Shown here piece by piece: positions 49,001-61,283 of a stretch of 64,000 nt of DNA. The stretch is from positions 25,100,001-25,164,000 of the forward strand of contig NC_092340.1 of the NCBI RefSeq assembly GCF_046630445.1, read 5' to 3'. Numbering within the stretch: the stretch's first letter is position 1; every line of letters begins with the position of its first letter. This DNA is from Rutidosis leptorrhynchoides (lineage: Eukaryota; Streptophyta; Magnoliopsida; Asterales; Asteraceae). The translations under genes were made by a program, and so were the position numbers. The notes under the pieces are model-generated. The model made no database searches. It was not told where the DNA came from and worked only from the letters and a program-made list of their open reading frames with translations.

Positions 49001-50634
49001 ATAAGATGTAGCTTCGTGTTGCCCTTTTCTCCGTACACCATTAAGGGTTTTCCTTTTTCTCGTATAATGCGAATTGCATTTTTGTAACAAACGATCTCTG
49101 CTTTCACTTCTTTCAACCAGTCCATACCGATTATCACATCAAAACTCCCTAACTCTACTGGTATCAAATCAATCTTAAATGTTTCGCTAACCAATTTAAT
49201 TTCTCGATTCCGACATATATTATCTGCTGAAATTAATTTACCATTTGCTAATTCGAGTAAAAATTTACTATCCAAAGGTGTCAATGGAAAACTTAATTTA
49301 GCACAAAAATCTCTACTCATATAGCTTCTATCCGCACCCGAATCAAATAAAACGTAAGCAGATTTATTGTCAATAAGAAACGTACCCGTAACAAGCTCCG
49401 GGTCTTCCTGTGCCTTTGCCGCATTAATATTGAAAACTCTTTCGCGGCCTTGTCCATTCGTGTTCTCCTGGTTCGGGCAATTTCTAATAATGTGGCCAGG
49501 TTTTCCACATTTATAACAAACTACATTGGCATAACTTGCTCCGACACTACTTGCTCCGCCATTACTCGTTCTGACACCATTTGTTCCTTTCATTCTATTA
49601 ACCCCTGGTCCGTAGACCTCACACTTCGCCGCGCTATGACCATTTCTTTTACACTTGTTGCAAAATTTGGTGCAGAACCCCGAGTGATACTTTTCACACC
49701 TTTGGCATAGCTGCTTCTGATTGTTGTTGTTGTTGCGGTTATTATTGTTGTTGGGATGACTGTTATAGTTGCTGCTGTTGTTGTTGTTGTTGTTGTTGTT
49801 GGGCCGTTTGTTATAGTTGCGATTGATGTTGCGATTGTTGGGATAATTGTTGCGATTATTGTTGTAATTGCTGTTGTTGTTGTATTGGTGATTCTTATCA
49901 CCGTTTTCCTCCCACTTTCTTTTGACTTGCTTCACATTGGCCTCTTCAGCAGTCTGTTCTTTAATTCTTTCTTCAATCTGGTTCACTAGTTTGTGAGCCA
50001 TTCTACATGCTTGTTGTATGGAGGCGGGCTCGTGTGAACTTATATCTTCTTGGATTCTTTCCGGTAATCCTTTCACAAACGCGTCGATCTTCTCTTCCTC
50101 ATCTTCGAATGCTCCCGGACACAATAGGCACAATTCTGTGAATCGTCTTTCGTACGTGGTAATATCAAATCCTTGGGTTCGTAACCCTCTAAGTTCTGTC
50201 TTGAGCTTATTGACCTCGGTTCTGGGACGGTACTTCTCGTTCATCAAGTGCTTGAATGCTGACCACGGTAGTGCGTACGCATCATCTTGTCCCACTTGCT
50301 CTAGATAGGTATTCCACCATGTTAACGCAGAACCTGTGAAAGTATGCGTAGCGTACTTCACTTTGTCCTCTTCAGTACACTTACTTATGGCAAACACCGA
50401 TTCGACCTTCTCGGTCCACCGTTTCAATCCGATCGGTCCTTCGGTTCCATCAAATTCCAAAGGTTTGCAGGCAGTGAATTCTTTGTAGGTGCATCCTACA
50501 CGATTTCCTGTACTGCTAGATCCAAGGTTATTGTTGGTATGTAGCGCAGCCTGTACTGCGGCTATGTTTGAAGCTAGAAAAGTACGGAATTCCTCTTCAT
50601 TCATATTCACGGTGTGTCGAGTAGTCGGTGCCAT
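46057..50634 (-). pseudogene. gag-pol region of A-3 (broken fossil)
   Basis: Starts at [14 protein letters not shown] (50634). Gag has an Asn-rich tract near 49775-49860 and a CCHC knuckle near 49500. Protease ([12 protein letters not shown]) is near 49340, RT about 48740-48150 with [10 protein letters not shown], RNase H near 47890, integrase about 47370-46600, and the chromodomain at the end. About two breaks; otherwise the best preserved of the three. Confidence 0.93.
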
Positions 50635-50767
50635 TTCCTTCAAAATAGTCAAATGGAACAAGTTAATCATACAGAATATTAAGAGTAGTTAATAGTATTT
50701 CGTAGCATAATATGAACTCATTTATAAAAGCTTTTTTCTTCATATTAGCGTTTTATAAGTTTAAATT

Positions 50768-50784
50768 CGGGTAGTACCTACCCG
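50768..50784. other. PPT-like palindrome between F-box ORF and gag (A-3)
   Basis: CGGGTAG-TAC-CTACCCG. In element sense it includes AACGGGTAGGTAC, identical to the terminal PPT motif. A-2 has the same arms with a changed centre (27636-27652), and A-1 has a weaker form (about 7387-7399). Possible internal plus-strand priming site. Confidence 0.5.
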
Positions 50785-50976
50785 TTAAGTTCATACTTAG
50801 TAGCTAATATACAATTCAACTACTACAATTCTATATGAAAAACTGATTATAATAATATTTTGCGTTCAAACTTTTACACAATATTTTACAAACTTACAAT
50901 ACCGCTTATTTTACATATAGCATGAAATATAGCACACAATAAATTTGATACAAGATGGTTGTGAAGATAATTCTAG

Positions 50977-51660
50977 CTAGTACACAAGTCGTTCAGCAAA
51001 GGCAATAAAGACACGTAATTCATACGTCCAGAAACAAGTCATGCATTCTGGTTTTACTAGGATTACTTCCCATCCTTGGTCTTGTGGAACATAACCGTTC
51101 TGGCCGTTGATAAGACAGCGTGTTGTAACGTCGTCAAAGGGACGAGGGTTACGTAATGTCCAACAGTCCCGTAACAATCTAAAAACCTCATTTCTTACCC
51201 CAATTACCGACTCCGTCACTTGTGGAAACGTTTTGTTTAATAGTTGTAGCCCGATGTTCTTGTTCTCACTTTGGTGAGAAGCGAACATTACTAATCCGTA
51301 AGCATAACATGCTTCTTTATGTTGCATGTTAGCCGCTTTTTCTAAATCACGAAGTCCAATATTCGGATATATTGAGTCAAAATAATTTCTTAACCCATTG
51401 CGTAAAATAGCATTTGGGTTCCCCGCAATATATGCGTCAAAGTAAACACATCGTAACTTATGGATTTCCCAATGTGATATCCCCCATCTTTCGAACGAAA
51501 GCCTTTTATAAACCAAGGCATTCTTGGAACGTTCTTCGAATGTCTTACAAACGGATCTCGCCTTAAATAGTTGTGCTGAAGAATTCTGACCGACTCTAGA
51601 AAAGATTTCATCAATCATGTCTCCGGGTAGGTCTCTTAAAATATTGGGTTGTCTATCCAT
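50977..51660 (-). CDS. Element-borne F-box protein (227 aa), A-3 copy
   Basis: Full-length, same 227 codons as in A-1, differing at only about ten residues. The F-box is at residues 6-52 (NILRDLPGDMIDEIFSRV, RSVCKTFEERS), and the Sel1/TPR-like part has GLRDLEKAANMQHKEACYAYG. The C-terminus is PECMTCFWTYELRVFIAFAE. An acceptor-like TTTTACAG lies just upstream of the start. It is flanked by the acidic ORF upstream and gag downstream. That it stays open at identical length in a second insertion shows that the source element carried it whole. Its expected role would be substrate recruitment to SCF ligases, but this is inferred from the family only. Confidence 0.72.
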   Translation of the reverse strand: MDRQPNILRDLPGDMIDEIFSRVGQNSSAQLFKARSVCKTFEERSKNALVYKRLSFERWGISHWEIHKLRCVYFDAYIAGNPNAILRNGLRNYFDSIYPNIGLRDLEKAANMQHKEACYAYGLVMFASHQSENKNIGLQLLNKTFPQVTESVIGVRNEVFRLLRDCWTLRNPRPFDDVTTRCLINGQNGYVPQDQGWEVILVKPECMTCFWTYELRVFIAFAERLVY

Positions 51661-51799
51661 TTTGTGTTTTTATACTGTAAAATAGACAAGAGTTAGATTC
51701 ATAAAAAAAAAATACTTATTAATACAAGCAATTTTTACATATATCATAAAGCATAAGCACACTATATTACATATATTACACCACACGAATACAACTATC

Positions 51800-52414
51800 T
51801 TATTCCGACTCGCTTGTTTCTTCTTCTTCGGTTTTGGTTCGTTTTGCCAAGTTTCTAGGGATATATGATGTTCCCCTAATACGAGCCGTCGTTTTCCACA
51901 TTGGTTTAGAAAAACCTGGTGGTTTAGAGGTTCCCGGGTCATTGTTACAACTTAAGGACTTCGGGGGTTGACGATACATATAAAGTTCATCGGGGTTGGA
52001 ATTAGATTTCTCTATTTTTATGCCCTTTCCCTTATTATTTTCTTTTGCCTTTTTAAATTCAGTTGGGGTAATTTCTATAACATCATCGGAATTCTCGTCG
52101 GAATCCGATTCATCGGAGAATTGGTAATCCTCCCAATATTTTGCTTCCTTGGCGGAAACACCATTGACCATAATTAACCTTGGTCGGTTGGTTGAGGATT
52201 TTCTTTTACTTAACCGTTTTATTATTTCCCCCACCGGTTCTATTTCTTCATCCGGTTCCGATTCTTCTTCCAGTTCCGATTCTTCTTCCGGTTCCGACTC
52301 TTCTTCCGGTTCCTCTTCGGGAACTTGTGAATCAGTCCACGAATCATTCCAATTTATATTTGACTCTTCATTATTATTAGGTGAGTCAATGGGACTTGTT
52401 CTAGAGGTAGACAT
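51800..52414 (-). CDS. Acidic ORF1 of element A-3
   Basis: 204 codons, MSTSRTSPIDSPNN to ETSESE, with the E-rich repeats, the SDESDSDENSDD patch and the basic tail KRTKTEEEETSESE. Same ORF as in A-1 and A-2; function unknown. Confidence 0.6.
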   Translation of the reverse strand: MSTSRTSPIDSPNNNEESNINWNDSWTDSQVPEEEPEEESEPEEESELEEESEPDEEIEPVGEIIKRLSKRKSSTNRPRLIMVNGVSAKEAKYWEDYQFSDESDSDENSDDVIEITPTEFKKAKENNKGKGIKIEKSNSNPDELYMYRQPPKSLSCNNDPGTSKPPGFSKPMWKTTARIRGTSYIPRNLAKRTKTEEEETSESE

Positions 52415-52609
52415 CTATCACATAATATCAAACGCGTTAAGAGATTAATATATCACATAATATTCACATGTTAAAAATATATAGTTTCCAACAAAATTTG
52501 TTAAGCAATCATTTTTCAAGTAAACACAGTCGAAGTCCAGACTCACTAATGCATCCTAACAAACTCGATAAGACACACTAATGCAAAATTCTGGTTCTCT
52601 AAGACCAAC

Positions 52610-52621
52610 GCTCGGATACCA
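52610..52621 (-). other. Primer binding site of A-3
   Basis: In element sense TGGTATCCGAGC, identical to the A-1 site, two bases from the 5' LTR. Confidence 0.65.
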
Positions 52622-52623
52622 AC

Positions 52624-55600
52624 TGAAATGTCCCGTTCTTATTGATTAAAAACGTTCCATATTAATTGATTTCGTTGCGAGGTTTTGACCTCTATATGAG
52701 ACGTTTTTCAAAGACTGCATTCATTTTTAAAACAAACCATAACCTTTATTTCATAGATAAAGGTTTTAAAAAGCTTTACGTAGATTATCAAATAATGATA
52801 ATCTAAAATATCCTGTTTACACACGACCATTACATAATGGTTTACAATACAAATATGTTACAACAAAATAAGTTTCTTGAATGCAGTTTTTACACAATAT
52901 CATACAAGCATGGACTCCAAATCTCGTCCTTATTTAAGTATGCGACAGCGGAAGCTCTTAATAATCACCTGAGAATAAACATGCTTAAAACGTCAACAAA
53001 AATGTTGGTGAGTTATAGGTTTAACCTATATATATTAAATCATAATAATAGACCACAAGATTTCATATTTCAATACACATCCCATACATAGAGATAAAAA
53101 TCATTCATATGGTGAACACCTGGTAACCGACATTAACAAGATGCATATATAAGAATATCCCCATCATTCCGGGACACCCTTCGGATATGATATAAATTTC
53201 GAAGTACTAAAGCATCTGGTACTTTGGATGGGGTTTGTTAGGCCCAATAGATCTATCTTTAGGATTCGCGTCAATTAGGGTGTCTGTTCCCTAATTCTTA
53301 GATTACCAGACTTAATAAAAAGGGGCATATTCGATTTTGATAATTCAACCATAGAATGTAGTTTCACGTACTTGTGCCTATTTTGTAAATCATTTATAAA
53401 ACCTGCATGTATTCTCATCCCAAAAATATTAGATTTTAAAAGTGGGACTATAACTCACTTTCACAGATTTTTACTTCGTCGGGAAGTAAGACTTGGCCAC
53501 TGGTTGATTCACGAACCTATAACAATATATACATATATATCAAAGTATGTTCAAAATATATTTACAACACTTTTAATATATTTTGATGTTTTAAGTTTAT
53601 TAAGTCAGCTGTCCTCGTTAGTAACCTACAACTAGTTGTCCACAGTTAGATGTACAGAAATAAATCGATAAATATTATCTTGAATCAATCCACGACCCAG
53701 TGTATATGTATCTCAGTATTGATCACAACTCAAACTATATATATTTTGGAATCAACCTCAACCCTGTATAGCTAACTCCAACATTCACATATACAGTGTC
53801 TATGGTTGTTCTGAAATATATATAGATGTGTCGACATGATAGGTCGAAACATTGTATACGTGTCTATGGTATCTCAAGATTACATAATATACAATACAAG
53901 TTGATTAAGTTATGGTTGGAATAGATTTGTTACCAATTTTCACGTAGCTAAAATGAGAAAAATTATCCAATCTTGTTTTACCCATAACTTCTTCATTTTA
54001 AATCCGTTTTGAGTGAATCAAATTGCTATGGTTTCATATTGAACTCTATTTTATGAATCTAAACAGAAAAAGTATAGGTTTATAGTCGGAAAAATAAGTT
54101 ACAAGTCGTTTTTGTAAAGGTAGTCATTTCAGTCGAAAGAACGACGTCTAGATGACCATTTTAGAAAACATACTTCCACTTTGAGTTTAACCATAATTTT
54201 TGGATATAGTTTCATGTTCATAATAAAAATCATTTTCTCAGAATAACAACTTTTAAATCAAAGTTTATCATAGTTTTTAATTAACTAACCCAAAACAGCC
54301 CGCGGTGTTACTACGACGGCGTAAATCCGGTTTTACGGTGTTTTTCGTGTTTCCAGGTTTTAAATCATTAAGTTAGCATATCATATAGATATAGAACATG
54401 TGTTTAGTTGATTTTAAAAGTCAAGTTAGAAGGATTAACATTTGTTTGCGAACAAGTTTAGAATTAACTAAACTATGTTCTAGTGATTACAAGTTTAAAC
54501 CTTCGAATAAGATAGCTTTATATGTATGAATCGAATGATGTTATGAACATCATTACTACCTTAAGTTCCTTGGATAAACCTACTGGAAAAGAGAAAAATG
54601 GATCTAGCTTCAACGGATCCTTGGATGGCTCGAAGTTCTTGAAGCAGAATCATGACACGAAAACAAGTTCAAGTAAGATCATCACTTGAAATAAGATTGT
54701 TATAGTTATAGAAATTGAACCAAAGTTTGAATATGATTATTACCTTGTATTAGAATTATAACCTACTGTAAGAAACAAAGATTTCTTGAGGTTGGATGAT
54801 CACCTTACAAGATTGTAAGTGAGCTAGCAAACTTGAAAGTATTCTTGATTTTATGTAACTAGAACTTGTAGAATATATGAAGAACACTTAGAACTTGAAG
54901 ATAGAACTTGAGAGAGATCAATTAGATGAAGAAAATTGAAGAATGAAAGTGTTTGTAGGTGTTTTTGGTCGTTGGTGTATGGATTAGATATAAAGGATAT
55001 GTAATTTTGTTTTCATGTAAATAAGTCATGAATGATTACTCATATTTTTGTAATTTTATGAGATATTTCATGCTAGTTGCCAAATTATGGTTCCCACATG
55101 TGTTAGGTGACTCACATGGGCTACTAAGAGCTGATCATTGGAGTGTATATACCAATAGTACATACATCTAAAAGCTGTGTATTGTACGAGTACGAATACG
55201 GGTACATACGAGTAGAATTGTTGATGAAACTGAACGAGGATGTAATTGTAAGCATTTTTGTTAAGTAGAAGTATTTTGATAAGTGTATTGAAGTCTTTCA
55301 AAAGTGTATAAATACATATTAAAACACTACATGTATATACATTTTAACTGAGTCGTTAAGTCATCGTTAGTCGTTACATGTAAGTGTTGTTTTGAAACCT
55401 TTAGGTTAACGATCTTGTTAAATGTTGTTAACCCAATGTTTATAATATCAAATGAGATTTTAAATTATTATATTATCATGATATTATCATTCATGAATAT
55501 CTCTTAATATGATATATATACATTAAATGTCTTTACAACGATAATCGTTACATATATGTCTCGTTTAAAAATCATTAAGTTAGTAGTCTTGTTTTTACAT

Positions 55601-55875
55601 ATGTAGTTCATTGTTAATATACTTAATGATATGTTTACTTATCATAGTATCATGTTAATTATATATATATCCATATATATGTCATCATATAGTTTTTACA
55701 AGTTTTAACGTTCGTGAATCACCGGTCAACTTGGGTGGTCAATTGTCTATATGAAACCTATTTCAATTAATCAAGTCTTAACAAGTTTGATTGCTTAACA
55801 TGTTGGAAACATTTAATCATTTAAATATCAATCTCAATTAATATATATAAACATGGAAAAGTTTGGGTCACTACA
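52624..55875 (-). repeat. 5' LTR of element A-3
   Basis: Partner of 42769-46021. It ends GGTCACTACA before GTTGT at 55876. Confidence 0.94.
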
Positions 55876-55880
55876 GTTGT

Positions 55881-56432
55881 TGGGTTTTATATCTTCCCTT
55901 ATATTTCGATGTCTCTGCTTCTGTCTTTCCATAATCATTGACATCCACAGTTAATACTCTCTCCAATTTACTGTGATTTATATATACTCCCATTGATATT
56001 TTGAAGCTTCATGCTTTTGTTTTATCTTCCCGACTTTAAATCAAGCGAATAATGGTCCATAATTCGTAGGTATGAATTTCGGAATGAACATAATTAATGT
56101 TCTAAAAAAAACGGTAATAGCACAATCTGACTTGTCAAATTACCAGAATACCTCGAAAAAGACCGAATCATTAAGAAAATATTTTCTTGATAGTTTAGAG
56201 GTTAAATAGAATGAAAGAGTTATGTAACATGGTTTATAATGAGGGTATGATCTGTGAACCTTTATCACGTTCCATTAGAAACTCAGCATGACTTACTGTA
56301 ATATAATCACGTTGATCAAGTGTCATTATATTATACTAACTCATGCTTCAGTTCCCAACACCACTTCAAAAATATACATATTTTAAACTCGAAGGTTTCA
56401 GAATTTAGAAACTAAAATAGTTTCTTTTATGA
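55881..56432. other. Internal part of element B, nothing recognised
   Basis: Continues 42144-42768 beyond A-3. AT-rich, with no ORF, repeat or known motif that I can support. Confidence 0.5.
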
Positions 56433-56627
56433 TGTTATACAGCAAGGAGAAAATTGATTTCCGATGAGAATGATTATGGAATTATCTCCAGAAATATGGA
56501 GGATATTTATAATGAAAGATACGATAATGTCTTAGAATTTCTAATATCAGAGGATGATGAAGAATATTGTCCGCAAGGGTTTAGATTCGGAAGCAAGATA
56601 TTCGTTAATGGCTTCAGCAGATACTGA
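56433..56627 (+). other. Open stretch on the antisense strand of element B
   Basis: 64 codons are open between stops, with coding-like composition: RRKLISDENDYGIISRNMED, IYNERYDNVLEF, SEDDEEYCPQGFRFG. No ATG lies at the front. Same orientation as the 57-aa ORF at 42580, so it could be a later part of one antisense unit, or a captured fragment. Not recognised. Confidence 0.3.
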
Positions 56628-56648
56628 ATAATTTGGATTATTTGAAGG

Positions 56649-56832
56649 CAGGTTTAGTCTTTGTGATTTATCCACAGCCTCCTTCAGACTTTGCTCAATC
56701 CGTTTTCCAGTTCTAAACCTTCTCTTTTTCTGAGCTTTGCCAACACACTATTCTTTATCATCAAACTTTTGGCTGTTAAGGTCGTTTACAGTTTTTGCTG
56801 CTTCATCAGCATTCAAAGTTATCATAACCGAA
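56649..56832 (-). pseudogene. Degraded poly(A)-binding protein (PABP) gene fragment in element B
   Basis: In element sense it reads NADEAAKTVNDLNSQKFDDKE, then CVGKAQKK, then EQSLKEAVDKSQRLNL. Plant PABPs have, at the end of RRM3 and in the linker to RRM4, NADDAA..V..LNGK..DDKEWYVGKAQKK and then FEQSLKEA.DKSQG.NL. The order and spacing match. PABP binds poly(A) tails in the cytoplasm. Only about 60 codons are present and they are degraded, so no function is expected. It is most simply a piece of host transcript captured by the element. Confidence 0.72.
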
Positions 56833-57182
56833 TCGTTGGTTATTAATCCGAGGTGTTTTCAAAAGTTTGAAGGGTTTGCATGAAGATTGTAATTGTCAAG
56901 ATACATATGATGTTCTAGAATTTTGAACGATACAAATTTTTTTTTTCCTGGGTTTATGAATATAAGTGATGTTCTAGCACAGTTTTGAAGTCAAAGTATA
57001 GCATTTGAAAGATGTAAGAATCTAAGATTAATGTTTTCTGTTAAATCTTGGCTTAGATTCTGATTTTTCAAAATCATAATATGTAATTGAATTTGTATGG
57101 AAACGATTGTATATCGCTGTGAGCATAGTTAATAATTTTTGAATCAAAGTTGAAGAATGTACAGTATAACATATTAATTGTG

Positions 57183-57710
57183 AACTTATATATTTCCCGA
57201 GTATTACCTACCCGTTAAAGATTTCACAATTAATACTTTGTACAAAAGAATTTTTTTATTACCGTCTTTATAAAAATATATGTATGTATATTTTCTTCAG
57301 ATGTAATACAGGTTTGATGAGTTAATATCATATTAAGCTCATTTGATTTTTGAATTGAATGAATAATCTCTAAAACATTAAGGATTACATAATCTTCGCG
57401 GAGTATTTCACTAATGAAATCAATACTTCATTATTTATTCTTATTCCTCGGTGAAGGATGTTGATGCTCGTGGAATTCTTATGAACTTCATAAGATATAA
57501 ATGATGTTTTCTAGAAAGTTTCGGGTACATCGAAGATAAAAGTGTAAAATCAAACATGTAATTGATTAATACACTAAGTTCATTATGAAATGGAATTCAT
57601 TGAGTTGAAACGGATATTTGTAGTTAACGATGGTTAAGTTGTTAACGAAGGATGTACATCATAGCATATTAGTAATATGAATTAACCGAGTAGTATCTAC
57701 CCCTTAAAAT
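57183..57710 (-). other. Two internal PPT-like motifs of element B
   Basis: In element sense AACGGGTAGGTAATAC (about 57200-57218) and AAGGGGTAGATACTAC (about 57688-57707). Both resemble the terminal AACGGGTAGGTAC and the mid-element palindrome of family A. Confidence 0.4.
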
Positions 57711-57819
57711 TCACACGTAATATCTTAGTACGAAAAGATTCATGATGGTTTTAAAATTTATATATATAAGATATACATATAAATTCTTTAGATGAATTGA
57801 GTTATTACTTCATAACTCA

Positions 57820-58010
57820 TTGATACAATATACTCGTTGTTGACTCGTAATGATGTCTACGGTGCTTTCTTGAACTGACGGAGCTTGTGATGTTAGAGGT
57901 GCTGTTGATTCTGACGATGTTGACAGCATTGACTGTGCTGGTGAGGCTAAGGGTACTGTTGATGCTGTTGGTAAAACAAGTCTAGCTTGTATCTTACACC
58001 ATTCGGATAA
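57820..58010 (-). other. Ser/Thr/Pro/Ala-rich open stretch in element B
   Basis: In element sense it reads EWCKIQARLVLPTASTVPLA, then SPAQSMLSTSSESTAPLTSQ. It looks like former low-complexity coding sequence. No family is recognised. Confidence 0.3.
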
Positions 58011-58272
58011 GGGTTTCTACTCTATCTGATTTAGGGTTAAGGCTAGAATAGATAATCTCTAAACTTTAGAAATTACATAATCGCCGTAGAATGTTTCTCC
58101 GATGAAGTTATGAATCCATACTTCATCGTTTGTCGTTGCTGGTACTTCTTGGCACCTATGGTGCGTATGATGTTGATATCCGAGGTACAAATTGTGATGT
58201 TGAGGCGTGTGATGCGGATGTGGTTATTGGTGGTGGTGATGATCCTGTTGGTGTGGATGATGGTGGTACCGG

Positions 58273-58718
58273 TTATGCTGCGGGTGTTGCTGCTGGTGTT
58301 CGTAACCCTTGCACCATATTCTCCAAAGCCACTACCCGAGCACGAAGCTCGTTGACTTCTTCTATTATACCGGGATGATCGGTGGTTCGGACGATCGGAT
58401 AAATAAGATTTATAATATGGGATAGTATATAATCATGATGAGATACTCTGGAAATGAGAGAGAAAATAGTATTACGAATAGGTTCGCCGGTAAGTGCTTC
58501 AGGTTCTTCGCCAAGAGGTGAATGTGGTGGATGGAAGGGATCACCTTCTTCTTGTCTCCAATGATTAAGTAGGCTACGAACCCATCCCCAATTCATCCAG
58601 AATAGGTGATGCTGATTGGTTGATCCATCCCGGTTACACTTTCTTCAGAGTTCAGGTGAATATCCATATCGGAATAGCTGTCGAAATTTAAGGAATTTGA
58701 ACTAGATACGGGATCCAT
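58273..58718 (-). pseudogene. 5' ORF of element B (broken fossil)
   Basis: It begins with MDPVSSSNSLNFDSYSDMDI about 370 bp after the PBS and includes NWGWVRSLLNHWRQEEGDPF, then HPPHSPLGEEPEALTGEP and a terminal coiled-coil-like EEVNELRARVVALENMV. No zinc knuckle is seen. It may be a gag-related or accessory ORF of Tekay-like elements; the identity is uncertain. It is broken at least once. Confidence 0.45.
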
Positions 58719-58979
58719 CTTGTATAATTAGAGAGATAATTTTTGATATGAAATAGATTATAGAATTTGATTGGTACTCTTCAATACATAATTTACATAT
58801 GTATATATAATACCAAAATCCCGTAAATTACGGAGAAATTTTCGGAAGATGGCAGTCAAAGTTTACTGTAATAGATATGCCAAGATATGAATTTTGCCTA
58901 TACACACTCTATGTAATCAATGCAATAAGACGCGTTTAGACTTAAGATGATAGACAGGTAATTTCTGACAAGAAATGAT

Positions 58980-59101
58980 AAGCAAAAATTTTGACATGCA
59001 GACACAGTCGAAGTCCAGACTTACTAATGCATCCTAACAACTATTAGTTAGACACACTTATGCAAGACCTGGTTCACTAGGACCAACGCTCTGATACCAA
59101 C
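58980..59101 (-). other. PBS and leader of element B
   Basis: TGGTATCAGAGC (59088-59099) matches the initiator-Met tRNA end. The next roughly 100 bp (including TTAGGATGCATTAGT and GTCTGGACTTCGAC) parallel the A-1 leader at 5548-5668. Confidence 0.75.
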
Positions 59102-61162
59102 TGTGACGATCGCTCCAAATCCATATGGACGAATACATCATTCATCGATTTCATTGCGAGGTATTTGACCTCTATATGATACGTTTGTAAACATTGCATT
59201 CTTTTGAAAAGGCACACCATAAATGAATATTTAAATCAAAGGTTTTCGACATCTGATGATTTCTACATATAGACAATCACCGTAAATAATAGTTTACAAT
59301 AGTAATTCCATTGACAATGCAGTCAAAATAAGATACATGGTGATGATTTGGTGAATGCAACGTTTCCTTGATAAATATGCCATGTAAGACTCCATGCACA
59401 TAGCTTGTCTAACATATAAGCAAACAGCGGATGACTTCTAGGGAACCTGAGAATAAACATGCTAACAAGTGTCAACACAAAGGTTGGTGAGTTCATAGTT
59501 TTAGTGTTTCGCATAATCTGTATATAAAGGTGGATCACAAGATTTCAGTTGTTTCATCCTAAACGTTTATCAAAATATTCTACGAAATTGAGCACCCTGG
59601 TAACTAAACTTAACGTATATATAATTTGTACCCTTTGTATAATCATCTTAATAATACACGCAAACCAACGTGTACGCTTCTCAAATAGCATACGTCCGTT
59701 AAAAGGCTAGCGCTCTAGCTCGGACGGGGATATCAAGCCCTATGGATCCATATACTACTACTCGCGCCCACCAGTTCTTATAACCGGCAGTTACTAGTTA
59801 CCAAAGCTAAGGGATTTGGTTCAAACTAAGTATAGAATTTAGTATGTACTTGTGTCCATTGTTTTTAAAATAAAGTGCATGTAGTCTCAGCCCAAAAATA
59901 TAGATTGTAAAAGCAATTAAAAAGGGAGCAAATGAAACTCACGCATATAAATATTGTATATCGGTTAATAAAGCATTTGAATGTATTCTCAGCCCAAAAA
60001 TGTAGAGAGTAAAAGGGATCTTATGAAACTCACTCAAATCAGTTTTAGTTTTTGTATTCATTTTATAAAACAGCGCATGTATTCTCAGCCCAAAAATATG
60101 TATAAAAAGGGATCAATGAACTCACGCATATAAATATTGTAAAACAGTTAATAAAGCATTTGCATGTATTCTCAGCCCAAAAATGTATATAAAAAGGGAA
60201 TAATGAAACTCACGCATATAAATATTGTAAAACAGTTAATAAAGCATTTGCATGTATTCTCAGCCCAAAAATGTATATAAAAAGGGAATAATGAAACTCA
60301 CCTTAGCAGCACATAAAGTTGTTCATCGTAATGTGACCGAAACTCGAAATATCAAATAATCGTAGATCTCAACCTAGAGAACATATGTTGGTCAATAAAT
60401 GTCTATCAAGCTAGGTCAGGTTATAGTGTATCATAATCCTAATGCTCGAGATCGACATACAAAAGTTATCCAAAGTCGTTTCAAAAAGTCAATTTTGACA
60501 GTTGTTTAACAAAATGAGACGTACCTTATATAAGGATTCATTTACTCGGTTGGTAATATTCAAAAATCCAATTTATCAATCTCATAAACAAGTTGTTTAA
60601 ATCTTAATTGCAGATTCAAAAGCAATTTCAATTAACGTCAATCATAATTCAGTTGATCGTATCTTTTAATCCGTTCATCGAAACTATTCGATATCTAAAT
60701 GAAAAGTCATTGATTTTTAGCCAGCTTTCCAAAAACACGCATATCATATACCTTTTACCAGTAATATATGTATTTAATTCGTGATTCATCATAAACTGTT
60801 TAACGACAAAATTTTGCATACGAGCATGCATAAATATATATACTCGAGCACTAGACATGGATACACTATTAGTATATAAAAGATAAAATATAAATGCTTA
60901 CGTATCAATATTGTGATTCAATATTGCAGAAAAGTACGTAGACGCAACATAGATGATAACAGTAGGTTTGACTTGTAAATAATACCCATGAACATTACCC
61001 ATAACCTCCATAGCTATAACCCATAATTTCCTTAACTTTATCCCGCTCAAAAACCCATTTTTGAAAGTGACACGCTCATAACCTCGTCATAGTATTTTAT
61101 GTATATTACTAATTAATAATTAATAATACTAATAATTAATAAGATTAATAATAATATTAATC

Positions 61163-61211
<49 letters not shown>

Positions 61212-61283
61212 TTTTTTGTATTTATATGCTTGAGAGATCGAGAGAAGTGAATTGTGTGTGCAAAACTGAACCGAATGATTGAG

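Larger units (their letters stand above)
42769..55875 (-). mobile_element. Element A-3: Tekay-like chromovirus inside element B
   Basis: The element is 13.1 kb on the - strand, with LTRs at 42769-46021 and 52624-55875 and target duplication GTTGT at 42764-42768 and 55876-55880. It has the same LTR subtype and gene order as A-1. The LTR pair differs at about 25 sites by eye (0.8%), giving roughly 0.3 million years. It is structurally whole. gag-pol has about two breaks, the fewest of the three, while the acidic and F-box ORFs are open. Confidence 0.94.

Noticed and set aside
58110-58378. + strand ORFs of about 80 aa rich in Val/Met or Gly/Asp
   Set aside because: Shadows of the sense-strand 5' ORF region of element B and of GTGGTGATG-type simple sequence.
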